Origin: CANJIV01 sp046330225
Lineage (GTDB): Bacteria; Actinomycetota; Thermoleophilia; Solirubrobacterales; Solirubrobacteraceae
Length of the DNA: 64,000 nucleotides
Assembly: GCA_046330225.1 (NCBI GenBank)
Contig: JAXLTD010000002.1
Location: 186,001 to 250,000 of the forward strand
Reading direction: 5' to 3'
The notes under the pieces are model-generated. The model saw only the letters and a list, made by a program, of their open reading frames with translations, had not been told where the DNA came from and did no database searches. The translations under genes were made by a program, and so were the position numbers. Below, in pieces: positions 8,393 through 17,349 of the stretch. Each line of letters starts with the position of its first letter. Position 1 is the stretch's first letter.

Positions 8393-9580
8393 CTACAGGC
8401 CCAGCGTCTTGCCGAGGATCTCCCGCATGACCTCGTCGGTCCCGCCGCCGATGGGGCCCAGCCGCGCGTCGCGGGCGGCGCGCTCGATCCCGTACTCCTC
8501 CATGTAGCCCGCGCCGCCGTGAATCTGCAGGCAGGAGTCCATGACGTCGAAGGCGGCCCGCTGCGTCGCGAGCTTGGCCATCGTGACCTCCTGCACGGCG
8601 TCCTGGCCGGCCACGAACAGCCGCAGCGCGTGGTAGGTCAGATCGCGCCCGGCCTCGATGGTGAGCGCGATCTCGGCGAGCGCGTGGCGGATCGCCTGGT
8701 GGGAGCCGATCGGCTTCCCGAAGGCCCGGCGCTCCTTCGCGAACGCGAGGGTCTGCTCGAACGCCGCTTCCATTCCCGCGACGGCGCCGAGCGCCATGAG
8801 GAGCCGCTCCCACTGGAAGTTGGCCATGATCAGGTAGAAGCCCTGGTGCTCCTCGCCCAGGAGGTTCTCCTCCGGCACGGCGACGTCGTCGAAGGCGATG
8901 AGCGCGGTGTCGGAGGCGTGCCAGCCGAGCTTCTCGATCGGGCTCGCCGTGACGCCCTCGCCGCGGTCGATGATCAGGAACGAGATGCCGCGGTGCCCGC
9001 CCTCCTCGGTCGTCTTGACCGCGGTGACGTAGTAGTCGGCCCGCACCCCGTTCGTGATGAACATCTTCGATCCGTTCACGACGAACCCGCCGTCCACCCG
9101 CCGGGCCCGGGTCCGGATGCCCGCCACGTCCGAGCCGGCGTCGGGCTCGGTGATCGCCAGCGCGGCGATCTTCTCGCCCCGGATGGCCGGCACGAGGTAG
9201 CGCTGCTTCTGGTCTTCGGTCCCGAACTTGTAGACGGGCGGCGTCGCGATCCCGATGTGGGCGCCGATGCCGGCCGCCAGGCCACCCGAGCCGCAGCGGC
9301 CCAGCTCCTCGGTCAGGACCGCGTCGGCCACGTAGTCCCCGCCCTCGCCCCCGTAGGCCTCCGGGTACTTCAGCCCGAGGTAGCCGAGCTCGGCCATCCG
9401 GGTGAAGACGTCGTTCGGGAACCACCGCGCCGCCTCCCACGCCTCGGCGTGCGGGCGCAGCTCCGTGGCCACGAACCGCCGGATCCCGGCGCGGAGGTCG
9501 TCGTGCTCCTCGGTGAACGGGGGGATGAGCCGCCGGGCGGCGGCGCGGGGGAGGCCCTTGGCCTGCAGGTCGGCTGCCAT
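8393..9580 (-). CDS. Acyl-CoA dehydrogenase
   Basis: A 395-residue FAD-dependent acyl-CoA dehydrogenase, introducing the alpha,beta double bond in an acyl-CoA. It contains the N-terminal helical domain (FTEEHDDLRAGIRRFVATEL), the middle beta domain with ITEPDAGSDVAGI, and the C-terminal domain ending IGGGTDEVMREILG, which is the FAD/subunit contact. The ATG at 9580 follows aaaggactgg; an in-frame extension upstream is arginine-rich and not family-like. It lies 20 bases after an NTF2-like gene on the same strand and probably shares its mRNA. A close homologue lies at 12578-13768, so the window holds two distinct enzymes of this type. Chain-length preference is unknown. Confidence 0.94.
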   Translation of the reverse strand: MAADLQAKGLPRAAARRLIPPFTEEHDDLRAGIRRFVATELRPHAEAWEAARWFPNDVFTRMAELGYLGLKYPEAYGGEGGDYVADAVLTEELGRCGSGGLAAGIGAHIGIATPPVYKFGTEDQKQRYLVPAIRGEKIAALAITEPDAGSDVAGIRTRARRVDGGFVVNGSKMFITNGVRADYYVTAVKTTEEGGHRGISFLIIDRGEGVTASPIEKLGWHASDTALIAFDDVAVPEENLLGEEHQGFYLIMANFQWERLLMALGAVAGMEAAFEQTLAFAKERRAFGKPIGSHQAIRHALAEIALTIEAGRDLTYHALRLFVAGQDAVQEVTMAKLATQRAAFDVMDSCLQIHGGAGYMEEYGIERAARDARLGPIGGGTDEVMREILGKTLGL

Positions 9581-9600
9581 GCGCTGTCCAGTCCTTTGCG

Positions 9601-10026
9601 TCAGTCGGAATCGCCGAGGGTCGTGTGGCCGCGTCCGGCGTGGTCGAAGCCGAGCAGGTCCCCGCTGGGGTTCTTCGGGCCGCCGTGGTGATAGGCGCGC
9701 ACCTCGGCGATCCGGCCGTCGCGACAGCGGAACCACTCAGTGCCGCGGTCCAGCCGGCGGGCGCCGGACTTCGGGTCGCGCCAGGTCATCGTCCACTCGA
9801 TGCAGGCCTCGTCGCCCTGCTCGATGCCGTGCTCGAGCGCCCAGCGCGCCTCGAGGTGCTGCACGCCCAGGGCGGCGTGCTCGGCGATCTCCCGGGCGCC
9901 GGTGTGGGGGCCCAGACGCGTGTAGTAGTGGACCGCGTCGTCGCAGAAGCAGGCCGCGACCGCGTCGGCGTCGCCCGTGTTCAGGGCTTCGTAGTAGGCC
10001 CGGATCTGCTCGAGGGGACGGCTCAT
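9601..10026 (-). CDS. NTF2-like (SnoaL/ketosteroid-isomerase fold) protein
   Basis: A 141-residue protein with the cone-shaped NTF2 fold pattern. It starts with the helix IRAYYEALNTGDADAVAACF, continues with a predicted curved sheet (HYYTRLGP and EARWALEHGI) and ends with the strand GTEWFRCRDGRIAEVRAYH. Members include isomerases, dehydratases and non-catalytic binding proteins; the catalytic residues cannot be assigned from this sequence. It precedes the acyl-CoA dehydrogenase in the same transcription unit, so a role as a dehydratase or isomerase in the same acyl or steroid pathway is plausible. The start at 10026 lies 32 bases from the divergent GTG of the secreted protein gene. Confidence 0.82.
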   Translation of the reverse strand: MSRPLEQIRAYYEALNTGDADAVAACFCDDAVHYYTRLGPHTGAREIAEHAALGVQHLEARWALEHGIEQGDEACIEWTMTWRDPKSGARRLDRGTEWFRCRDGRIAEVRAYHHGGPKNPSGDLLGFDHAGRGHTTLGDSD

Positions 10027-10058
10027 GGCGCGGCGGCGCGGTCTCGTACGCTTCGCGC

Positions 10059-10961
10059 GTGCTGCGCCCACTTGCGATCGGTGCCGGACTGCTGGCGGCC
10101 GCGGCCGGCCCGCTGGCCGCTCCGGTCGCGGCGGCGGTCGTCGTCGATCAGACCGGGGCGCCCACGGTTCTGAGCGCCCGCGACGGGCGCTTCGTGTGGA
10201 GCCAGCAGCGCGGCAGCCGCTGGCGGCTGGTGACGCTGGCCGGCGGCGCGGTGCGCCCGGTGGCGGTCGCGCCGCGGGCGGGCGGCCCGTTCGACGTCGA
10301 CCTCGGTGCCGACGCCCGCGGGCGGCCGGTCGCCACCTACTCGCGCGGCGGCCGCCCGTTCGAGTTCCGGTTCGCGGCGCGGACCGGGGCGGCGGGCGTC
10401 GAGCGACCGCTCGAGGTGCGCGGCCTCCAGGGCGCGGGGCTGCGCTGGCCCGCGCGTGACGGCCGGCGCGTTGTGGCGGTCGCCCGGTTCCGCGACTCGG
10501 ACATCGTGGTGACCGGGACGGCCGGCGGGCGCCTGCTCCCGCTCGCCGGCGGGCCGAGGTCGAGCGGCCGGGCCACCCATCTGGATGCCGCCGGGGGCCG
10601 CATCGTGCTGCGCTGGCGCGACGCCCGCGGCACCGCCATCGTGCTCCTGACGCCGGGCCCGCCCGGCGTCCATGCGGCCCGCCGCGTGCTCGCCCGGGCG
10701 CCGGCCGGGTCGGGCCGGGCCCTCAGCTCCCCCGGCTTCGACGCCGGCCAGGCGGTCTGGGCCGAGCACCGCGAGACGGTGCCCGGGTCTGCCGGCCGGC
10801 CGTGCGATTGCGTGCACGCCTTCGACCTGGCGGCCCGCGCCTGGCTCGCGCCGTTCGAGTCCGACACCTACGCCGAGATCACCGGCATCGCGCGCACCCG
10901 GGGCCGGGTCCTGGCCGCCGACGCCCTGGGCACGGTCGCCGACGTCACGCCGAGCGGCTGA
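10059..10961 (+). CDS. Secreted beta-rich protein of unknown function
   Basis: A 300-residue protein starting at GTG 10059. It begins with an apparent signal sequence (basic start, then hydrophobic LAIGAGLLAAAAGPLAAP with an Ala-rich cleavage region near residue 25). The mature part repeats short strands with the pattern DGRFVWSQQRG and GGRIVLRWRDARG. This resembles the blades of a beta-propeller such as TolB/PD40-type repeats, although no family is certain. A single CDC pair lies near residue 248. It is divergent from the NTF2-like gene and converges on the HerA-like ATPase gene 14 bases later. Confidence 0.65.
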   Translation: MLRPLAIGAGLLAAAAGPLAAPVAAAVVVDQTGAPTVLSARDGRFVWSQQRGSRWRLVTLAGGAVRPVAVAPRAGGPFDVDLGADARGRPVATYSRGGRPFEFRFAARTGAAGVERPLEVRGLQGAGLRWPARDGRRVVAVARFRDSDIVVTGTAGGRLLPLAGGPRSSGRATHLDAAGGRIVLRWRDARGTAIVLLTPGPPGVHAARRVLARAPAGSGRALSSPGFDAGQAVWAEHRETVPGSAGRPCDCVHAFDLAARAWLAPFESDTYAEITGIARTRGRVLAADALGTVADVTPSG

Positions 10962-10975
10962 GCCGAGCCGGGCGC

Positions 10976-12520
10976 TCACAGCTTCTTGAGCAGGCCGAAG
11001 ACCCCGCGGACGACTTCGCGCTGCAGCGACTTGCCTTCGCGCGAGTTCAAGAAGCCGCCGATCGCCTCGGCGGTGCCGCCGGTCGTGCCAGCGGCCACGT
11101 CTCCGCTGAGCACCGGCGCCTCCCGGGCATCCGGCGCGCCCGCGCCGGGCTCGGCCCCGGCGGCCGGCGCGGCGGCGGCGGCAACCCGCGCGGCGAGCAG
11201 TTCGCGCGCGCTCTGGGCGTCGACCCGCGTGCCGTACTTCGCCTCAAGCGGCGAGGCCTTCGCCGCGCCGTCGATGTCGTCGGCCGGGGCCATGCGCGAC
11301 GCGGGCGCGACCATCCGGGTGTGGACGACCGGCGTCGGCACGCCTTTCTCGTCGAGGATCGTGACGGCGGCCTCGCCGATGCCCATCGACGTCAGCAGCT
11401 CCGAGAGGTCGTAGAACTCCGACTTCGGGAAGGTCGACACCGTGGCCTTGAGCGCCTTGGCGTCGTCGGGCGTGAAGGCCCGCAGCGCGTGCTGGATGCG
11501 GTTGCCGAGCTGGCCGAGGACGTCGGCGGGCACGTCCTTCGGCGTCTGGGTCACGAAGAAGACGCCGACGCCCTTGGACCGGATGAGCCGCACGGTCTGC
11601 TCGACGCTCTGCCGGAACGCCTTCGACGCCCCGTCGAACAGCAGGTGGGCCTCGTCGAAGAAGAAGACGAGCTTGGGCTTGGGCAGGTCGCCGGCCTCGG
11701 GCAGCCCCTCGAACAGCTCGGCGATGAGCCACATGAGCGCCGTCGAGAAGAGCCGGGGCTTGTCCTGCACCGCGGCGAGCTCGAGGCACGACACGATCCC
11801 GCGCCCGTCCGGGGCCGTCCGCATGAGGTCGGCGATGTCGAGCTGGGGCTCGCCGAAGAACTCGGTTCCGCCGCCGGTCTCGAGCCCGACGAGGGCCCGC
11901 AGCAGCACGCCGACCGTCGCCGACGAGACGCCGCCGATCCCCTTGAGCTCGGCCGTGCCCTCGTCGCTGTCCAGAAAGGTGAGGAGCGCCCGCAGGTCCG
12001 AGAGGTCCAGCAGCGGCAGGCCCTTGGAGTCCGCGTAGTGAAAGACGAGCTCCAGGCTCTGCTCCTGGGTCTCGTTGGCCTCGAGGACCTTGGCGAGCAG
12101 CTGCGGGCCGAAGTCCGAGACGGTCGCCCGCACGGGGATCCCCGGCCCGATGCCTCCGAGCGACAGGAACTCGACGGGGAAGGACGCCGGCGTGAACGGC
12201 AGGCCGAGGTCGGCCATGCGCTTCTCGGCGGGGCCGCCGGCCTCGCCGGGGGCCGCGAGGCCCGACACGTCGCCCTTGATGTCGGCGATCACCACCGGCA
12301 CGCCGGCGGCCGAGAGCTGCTCGGCCATCCCCTGGAGCGTCTTGGTCTTGCCGGTGCCCGTCGCGCCGGCCACGAGGCCGTGGCGGTTCATCATCGCGAG
12401 CGGGACCTGCACGGGCGCGTCGTTGGCCACGGCGCCGCCGTGCACGCCGTGGCCGAGCGTGATCGCCGGGCCCTGCGCAGCGTAGGCCGCGGCGATCGTG
12501 GTGGCGAAGTCGTCGCTCAT
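10976..12520 (-). CDS. HerA-like ATPase (DUF853, YjgR family)
   Basis: A 514-residue cytoplasmic P-loop ATPase. The Walker A motif is GATGTGKTKT and the Walker B is LVFFFDEAH, followed by FVTQTPKDVP and the sensor-like region GNRIQHALRAFTP. This order is that of the DUF853 proteins, relatives of the HerA/FtsK hexameric translocases. Their cellular role is not established. The C-terminal 120 residues include an Ala/Pro-rich linker. No NurA nuclease partner is present nearby, so a DNA-end-resection role is not supported by context. The gene lies between a secreted protein gene and an acyl-CoA dehydrogenase gene on the same strand as the latter. Confidence 0.88.
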   Translation of the reverse strand: MSDDFATTIAAAYAAQGPAITLGHGVHGGAVANDAPVQVPLAMMNRHGLVAGATGTGKTKTLQGMAEQLSAAGVPVVIADIKGDVSGLAAPGEAGGPAEKRMADLGLPFTPASFPVEFLSLGGIGPGIPVRATVSDFGPQLLAKVLEANETQEQSLELVFHYADSKGLPLLDLSDLRALLTFLDSDEGTAELKGIGGVSSATVGVLLRALVGLETGGGTEFFGEPQLDIADLMRTAPDGRGIVSCLELAAVQDKPRLFSTALMWLIAELFEGLPEAGDLPKPKLVFFFDEAHLLFDGASKAFRQSVEQTVRLIRSKGVGVFFVTQTPKDVPADVLGQLGNRIQHALRAFTPDDAKALKATVSTFPKSEFYDLSELLTSMGIGEAAVTILDEKGVPTPVVHTRMVAPASRMAPADDIDGAAKASPLEAKYGTRVDAQSARELLAARVAAAAAPAAGAEPGAGAPDAREAPVLSGDVAAGTTGGTAEAIGGFLNSREGKSLQREVVRGVFGLLKKL

Positions 12521-12577
12521 CGCAGCTCCAGAGTCGGGGAGAGCGACCCTACCGCCGCGGCTGCTGCGCCGGCCGGC

Positions 12578-13768
12578 TCAGACGCCGTATGAGCGCCCGA
12601 TCACGTCGAGCATGACCTCGTCGGTCCCGGCGCCGATCCGGTTGAGCCGCATGTCGCGCCAGACGCGCTCGACGCCGTACTCCTTCATGTAGCCGGCGCC
12701 GCCGTGGATCTGGATGCACTCGTCGGCGACGTCGCAGGCGACGCGGGCGGCATGGAGCTTGGCCATCGAGATCTCGCGGACCGGGTACTCGCCGTTCTGG
12801 AACCGCCAGGCGGTCGTGTAGACGAGCTGGCGGGCCGTTTCGATCTGGGTCGCCATCTCGGCGAACTTGTGGCGGATCACCTGGAAGTTGCCGATCGGAC
12901 GGCCGAAGGCATGGCGCTCCTTGGCGTACTGGAGGGTCTTCTCGAAGACGTTCTGGGCGCCCGCGACGCAGCCGGCGGCACCGATCAGGCGCTCGCCCTG
13001 GAGCTCCCACATGATGTGGTAGAAGCCCTTGCCGACCTGGCCGAGGACGGCTGACGCCGGCACCCGCACGTCCTGGAAGGCGAGCAGGGCCGTGTCGGAG
13101 GCGTGCATCCCGAGCTTCTCGAGGCGCTTCTCGCGCACGACGCCCGGCGCGTCCATCGGGACGAGGAAGAGCGTGAACCCGTCGTAGCCGGCGTCCGGGT
13201 CGGTCTTCGTCACCAGCACGATCACGTCGGCGCGGTGGCCGTTCGTGATGTACGTCTTCGAGCCGTTGATGACGTATTCGTCGCCGTCGCGGACGGCGCG
13301 GGTCTTGATCCCGGCGACGTCGGACCCGGCGTCGGGCTCGGTGATCCCCAGGCAGAGGATCTTCTGGCCCTTGATCGCCGGAACGACCCACTCCTGCTTC
13401 TGCTCCTCGGTGCCGAAGGCGAGGATCGGCGGCATGGCCATGTCGGTGTGCACGGCCACCCCCATCGCCAGGCCGCCCGAGTGGGCGTGGACGACCTCCT
13501 CGGCCAGCACGAGGGAGGTGTAGTAGTCCCCGCCCTGGCCCCCGTACTGCTCGGGCTTGTCGAGGCCGAGGAAGCCGAGCTCGCCCATCCGGTGAAAGAC
13601 CGAGTCCGGGAACGTCGTCTCCTCCCACTCCTCCGCGTGCGGCTGCAGCTCCTTGACGACGAAGCGGCGGATCGACTCCCGCAGCTGCTCGTGCTCGTCG
13701 GTGAAGATGAAGTGCGTGCGCTGGGCCTGGAAGTCGGGCTTGAGGACGCTGGTCTCGGTGGCGGCCAC
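12578..13768 (-). CDS. Acyl-CoA dehydrogenase (second copy)
   Basis: A 396-residue FAD-dependent acyl-CoA dehydrogenase with the same architecture as the enzyme at 8393-9580: the helical N-domain (FTDEHEQLRESIRRFVVKEL), the middle domain with ITEPDAGSDVAGI, and the C-terminal IGAGTDEVMLDVIG. The two are clearly related but differ along their length, so they probably handle different acyl-CoAs. The start at 13768 follows the ribosome-binding sequence gaaggag. A palindromic site lies 65 bases upstream, and its half-site recurs in front of the beta-keto acid cleavage operon. It probably acts in beta-oxidation or branched-chain acyl degradation. Confidence 0.94.
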   Translation of the reverse strand: MAATETSVLKPDFQAQRTHFIFTDEHEQLRESIRRFVVKELQPHAEEWEETTFPDSVFHRMGELGFLGLDKPEQYGGQGGDYYTSLVLAEEVVHAHSGGLAMGVAVHTDMAMPPILAFGTEEQKQEWVVPAIKGQKILCLGITEPDAGSDVAGIKTRAVRDGDEYVINGSKTYITNGHRADVIVLVTKTDPDAGYDGFTLFLVPMDAPGVVREKRLEKLGMHASDTALLAFQDVRVPASAVLGQVGKGFYHIMWELQGERLIGAAGCVAGAQNVFEKTLQYAKERHAFGRPIGNFQVIRHKFAEMATQIETARQLVYTTAWRFQNGEYPVREISMAKLHAARVACDVADECIQIHGGAGYMKEYGVERVWRDMRLNRIGAGTDEVMLDVIGRSYGV

Positions 13769-13832
13769 GGTGGGGGCTCCTTCGTCGGGGTCGGCCGTCC
13801 GGACGCTAGCGAAGCGGCGGCGGAAAGTAAAC

Positions 13833-13848
13833 AGTAGGACTTCCTACT
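13833..13848. promoter_or_regulatory. Inverted repeat upstream of acyl-CoA dehydrogenase, likely operator
   Basis: AGTAGGA and TCCTACT form exact arms around CT. A second pair, AAAGTA at 13824-13829 and TACTTT at 13845-13850, partly overlaps it. Read on the gene's strand, the half-site is GTAGGAAGT, close to GTGGGAAGT in the palindrome at 21075. The local sequence is AT-richer than its surroundings, as expected for a promoter. A TetR- or MerR-type regulator is likely, but none is adjacent. Confidence 0.55.
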
Positions 13849-13903
13849 TTCTGCTAGCCCGCGCCGGCGCCGACCGCAACGGCGCCTGCCCCCGGAACGC
13901 AAA

Positions 13904-13927
13904 CGGGCGGCCCCGAGGGGCCGCCCG
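13904..13927 (-). terminator. Intrinsic terminator-like hairpin after the HtaA-like gene
   Basis: CGGGCGGCCCC (13904-13914) pairs exactly with GGGGCCGCCCG (13917-13927) around GA. It lies 27 bases beyond the stop codon of the minus-strand gene at 13955. Read on that strand, the stem is followed by TTTGCGTT. Confidence 0.75.
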
Positions 13928-13954
13928 CTCGTTCAGCATGGACCGCGCGCGGGC

Positions 13955-14578
13955 CTAGGAGGCGACGGTCGCGGTGACCTTGGCCGTCCCGACCGTCACG
14001 CCGTCCGTGAAGACGGTGACGCCGAGGCGGCGGTTGAGGTACTTCGCCGCGGCCGGCGTGAGCGCGGCATCGGCGGTGACGACGACCTTGCCGTTGGCAT
14101 CGGCGCGCGCCAGGTTGCTGAGCTTCAGCAGGCGGGCGGCGCGGTAGACCTGGACGAACCGGACGCGGGCCCGGCCGGCAGCTCGGTGCACGACCCGGGT
14201 GCGGACGAGCACGAGGCCGTCGAGGTAGGTCCCCTTCGGGCGGTTCACGATCACGAAGCGGCGCAGGACCGCGGTCTTGCCGTCCTTCGTGAACTTGATG
14301 CCGCCGCGGTGCAGCACGACGCCGTAGAGGTTCTTCGTTCCGACGCGGCCGCCGGTGATGGGGAAGGTGAACGTCGCGCCATCAGCGGTCGCGGGCGCCA
14401 GGGGCGCGGCGACGATGCTGTTGGCCGACAGGGCGCCGGTGGCGGTGTCGTTGAGGGTCAGCGCCGTGGTCTCGCCCGTGAGCCGGACGACCTTGGCCTG
14501 AGCCGGTGCCGCCACGAGGGCCGCCAGGAATGCGGCGAGGGCGAGCAGCGGAAGTGTGCGACGAATCGCGGTTGACAT
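13955..14578 (-). CDS. Secreted protein with HtaA-like domain
   Basis: A 207-residue exported protein. It has a clear signal peptide (basic STAIRR, then LPLLALAAFLAALVAAP and cleavage at AQA). The mature part contains the pattern APATADGATFTFPITGG followed by YGVVLHRGGIKF, which resembles the beta-fold of HtaA domains found in actinobacterial cell-wall haem-binding proteins. The expected metal or haem ligands cannot be assigned, so haem binding is a guess. It is followed by a strong terminator hairpin. The CAP-domain gene lies upstream on the same strand, 78 bases away. Confidence 0.65.
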   Translation of the reverse strand: MSTAIRRTLPLLALAAFLAALVAAPAQAKVVRLTGETTALTLNDTATGALSANSIVAAPLAPATADGATFTFPITGGRVGTKNLYGVVLHRGGIKFTKDGKTAVLRRFVIVNRPKGTYLDGLVLVRTRVVHRAAGRARVRFVQVYRAARLLKLSNLARADANGKVVVTADAALTPAAAKYLNRRLGVTVFTDGVTVGTAKVTATVAS

Positions 14579-14656
14579 GCTGAATGATCCTCCCGTGGAT
14601 CGAAAAGGTGGTCACCTGCTCGAACCCGGGACGACCGGAATCGATGCGGTCGGCGG

Positions 14657-15133
14657 CTACTTGGCGCCGAAGCGGACGGTCCAGATCCGCCAATGCCGGC
14701 CCGTCGCCGTGCCGGCTCCGACGTAGCGGAAGCGTCCGTCGAGCAGCAGGCGGCGGTGCGTCGCCGAGTGCATCCACATTCGCAGCGCGAGGGCAACCCG
14801 GGCCCGCGGCGCGTCGTGCCATTCGATGATCTCGCCCGCGAGGCGGAACCCCGCCGGGCGGATCTTGCGGGCGTGCCCGATGTAGCCGTACCGGACCATG
14901 CTGCGGGAGTGGGCGCCGGCCCCCCGGGCCAGGGGGACCGACGCGGCAAGGGCGCCGAGGCCGTGGCGCGCGCGCAGCCGGTTGATCGCGCCGACCATCT
15001 CTGCCGCGTAGGCGGCATCGGCCGGCGCGGCGCCGGCGGCGCCGGGCCAGGAGACGGCCGATGCGGCGGCCGGCGCGAGGGCCAGGGCAGCGGCGGCGCA
15101 GGCAGCGCCCAGGAGGGTGCGTGGAGCGGTCAT
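14657..15133 (-). CDS. Secreted CAP/SCP-domain protein (YkwD-like)
   Basis: A 158-residue exported protein: a signal peptide (AAALALAPAAASA), then a CAP domain. Family landmarks visible are INRLRARHGLGAL at the first helix, ARGAGAHSRSMVRYGYIGH with the conserved His and the HSRSM-type motif, GEII, and WMHSATHRRLLLDGRFRYVGAG near the end. CAP proteins are extracellular and often bind sterols, lipids or wall components. A GTG at 15139 would add two residues; the ATG at 15133 is preferred because of ggat spacing. It is divergent from the 620-residue secreted protein gene, with an inverted repeat in the 287-base spacer. Confidence 0.85.
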   Translation of the reverse strand: MTAPRTLLGAACAAAALALAPAAASAVSWPGAAGAAPADAAYAAEMVGAINRLRARHGLGALAASVPLARGAGAHSRSMVRYGYIGHARKIRPAGFRLAGEIIEWHDAPRARVALALRMWMHSATHRRLLLDGRFRYVGAGTATGRHWRIWTVRFGAK

Positions 15134-15281
15134 GGTCACATCCGGTATTCGGTTCGTGTGCCGACGAGGTGAGCTGACGGGCTCGCGCTGATCTGAGCGC
15201 TACGGATGCGGCGATGCACCCGATTCGCCCCACGCCGCAGAACCTGCCTGCGGCCTTGGGTCCCCCGCTCGTCCGGTCCGT

Positions 15282-15305
15282 CCCGAACGATTGGGCACGT
15301 TCGGG
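15282..15305. promoter_or_regulatory. Inverted repeat in the 15.1-15.4 kb divergent spacer
   Basis: CCCGAACG (15282-15289) and CGTTCGGG (15298-15305) are exact complements around an 8-base centre. It lies between two divergent genes for exported proteins (CAP-domain and the 620-residue unknown), so it may be an operator serving both or a hairpin. No other signal is evident in the remaining spacer from 15134 to 15420. Confidence 0.4.
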
Positions 15306-15420
15306 CACTCTATCGGCAGACGGGGCAGCCGGCATGACATCACGCGCCCACGCCGCGGTTGGCGCGTTGCCGCCCCCCGGATTGCCCGATCGATCTGCCC
15401 GGTCCGGCATCGTCTGAGTC

Positions 15421-17283
15421 GTGACGATCCGCCGCGCCGCCCCCGTGCTGTTCGCCGCCGCCGCGTGCCTTGCCGCCCTGGACGGTGCCGCGTACGCGGC
15501 ACCGTCCGGCCCGACGGCGGGCTCCGCCGCCCCGGCGCCGGGCCAGGTGCGCGGGCAGCCCGGCACGGCGGCGGTGCGCACGGCCGGCCCGCGCCGGTGC
15601 CGGCGCGGCCGGGTCCGCGTCGTGCGGGGCCGGCGGGCGCGGTGCGTCCGGCTCGCGACGGTCACCCGCGGCCTGCCGCGCCGGACGGACCTGCTCGTCG
15701 TCGCCCTGGGCCAGGCCTCCCGCAGCCTGAAGCCCCTGCAGGCGGGGGCCCGCTCGATCGCCGCGCAGCTCGGCGCGCGGGCGGCCGAGTACGGCGCCTG
15801 GGAGGACGCGCTCGTGCGCGCCGGCCGGGCGGCCGTGCGTGCCCGCGGCATCGCTGCCGCGGTGCCGCGCTCCCGGGCGGCGCAGGCCGAGGATCTGGGC
15901 CTGCAGCTCCCGGGGCCTATCGACGCGATCGTCAAGGGAGACGTGAGCTGGGAGCGCATCAAGGGCGCCTTCGGCGACGACACCGGGTCGGCCAAGACCA
16001 AGACGAAGGGCAGCCTCACGGTCGGCGGCGACACGTACGAGTTCGAGTCGGCGACCGAGCCGGTCGCAAAGGTCTTCTGCCCGACCGAGGCCGGCATCGT
16101 CAAGGCGAGCGGCACGCTCGCCGGGTCGCGCGCCGCGACCGTTGGCGGGAAGACGGCGACCGAGCGGTTCCTCGTGTTCTTCACGATCACGGGGCGGGTC
16201 GATCGCGCCGCCCGGCTCACGAGCTACGACGTCGAGGTGACGATCTCGGGCGCGGACGCGGCTGGCGGGAAGTACAGCTTCAGCGGGAAGTCCTCCGGCA
16301 TCAAGCCGCGGTCCAGCTCCGCCGAGCAGGCGGTCGTCCTCCCGTCGCAGGTGACGCTGAACGGCGGCACCCGTGCCGGCGGCGACAAGATGGCCGCCGC
16401 GGCGATCGCCTACGCCCAGCGCGAGGGCCTGAAGTTCGTGCAGGACGCCGAGAATGTGTTCAACCGGGAGGCGAGCTGCCTCGAGGCCAAGCCGTCGAAG
16501 CCCAACGTGAAGAAGGGCTCGACGGCCACGGTGACGATCCAGGTCATCAGCCGGATCACCGGCAAGCCTGTCGACTCGAACCTCACGCTGCAGCCGTCCG
16601 GCGGCGCCGAGGTCACGCCGCAGCAGATCACCACGACGCCGGGCAAGCCGGCGAAGGTGCAGGTCAAGATGCCTGCCAAGCGGCGCCATCGGCCCGGATC
16701 GCCGGTCGCCAGTGCCGCCGGCGAGCCGTCGGTCGGCATCACCGGGCTCTCTGAGCGGGGCCGGGCGCGCGGCAGCATCGGCTCGGGCGGGCTGCCCGAC
16801 GCCTTCGCCGTGACCGTGCGGATCGCGGGGACCGCCGCCTTCGCGACGCACACGGCGACGGGGACGCTCGCGGCCACCGTCGTCGCGCGCCGCGTCGGCG
16901 AGGCGGATCGGTGGCGGGGCGTCGCCACGGCCGGCTTCACGGGCCTGACGGCCGCCTCCCGGATCGCGGGCTGCACGTACGGCTCGCCGGCGAGCCTCGA
17001 GCGCTGGACCGTCGAGATCGAGGCCGCCGGCGACGAGCGCGTCACCGTCACGGACTGGGTGCCGCCCAAGGGGTTCGCATCGACGTTCACGATCACGTGC
17101 CGCTTTCCCGGGGGCGGGGGCAGCGCCACGGTCGCCGGCCAGCCCGGGCCGGCGATCGTGGGCGTCGCGCCGGAGCGGTTCACCGTTCCGGGCGAGGGCG
17201 GCACCCGCCGGGTCGCCGGCGGTGTCAAGCAGGGAGCGTTCGGCTGGACGAACACCGGCACCGTCCGGGTCGAGCCCCGCTGA
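15421..17283 (+). CDS. Large secreted protein of unknown function
   Basis: A 620-residue protein with a signal peptide (basic TIRRA, hydrophobic VLFAAAACLAAL, Ala-rich end near residue 27). A very basic stretch follows (CRRGRVRVVRGRRARC, residues 60-75). The centre has a repeated beta pattern: FEFESATEP-type strands around residues 195-300, and an Ig-like region near 355-420 (VKKGSTATVTIQVI, then KPVDSNLTL). The C-terminal half contains two Cys pairs that could form disulphides. I recognise no family. The GTG start is chosen because it begins the signal peptide. It may be a surface or adhesion protein, by inference only. It lies just upstream of the enoyl-CoA hydratase gene on the same strand. 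Confidence 0.65.
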   Translation: MTIRRAAPVLFAAAACLAALDGAAYAAPSGPTAGSAAPAPGQVRGQPGTAAVRTAGPRRCRRGRVRVVRGRRARCVRLATVTRGLPRRTDLLVVALGQASRSLKPLQAGARSIAAQLGARAAEYGAWEDALVRAGRAAVRARGIAAAVPRSRAAQAEDLGLQLPGPIDAIVKGDVSWERIKGAFGDDTGSAKTKTKGSLTVGGDTYEFESATEPVAKVFCPTEAGIVKASGTLAGSRAATVGGKTATERFLVFFTITGRVDRAARLTSYDVEVTISGADAAGGKYSFSGKSSGIKPRSSSAEQAVVLPSQVTLNGGTRAGGDKMAAAAIAYAQREGLKFVQDAENVFNREASCLEAKPSKPNVKKGSTATVTIQVISRITGKPVDSNLTLQPSGGAEVTPQQITTTPGKPAKVQVKMPAKRRHRPGSPVASAAGEPSVGITGLSERGRARGSIGSGGLPDAFAVTVRIAGTAAFATHTATGTLAATVVARRVGEADRWRGVATAGFTGLTAASRIAGCTYGSPASLERWTVEIEAAGDERVTVTDWVPPKGFASTFTITCRFPGGGGSATVAGQPGPAIVGVAPERFTVPGEGGTRRVAGGVKQGAFGWTNTGTVRVEPR

Positions 17284-17349
17284 GCTCCGCGCGCGCGCCC
17301 GCTGCGGTACGTTCGGCGCCCGACTGCCCGCCCCCGAACGGACTGCCTC

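Noticed and set aside
10976..12520. HerA-NurA DNA-end-processing or defence module
   Set aside because: The ATPase is of the DUF853 branch and no NurA nuclease or defence gene is beside it.
14620..14645. tRNA-like sequence gggttcgagcagg on the minus strand
   Set aside because: Only a T-loop-like stretch is present; no acceptor stem, anticodon arm or D-loop can be folded around it.
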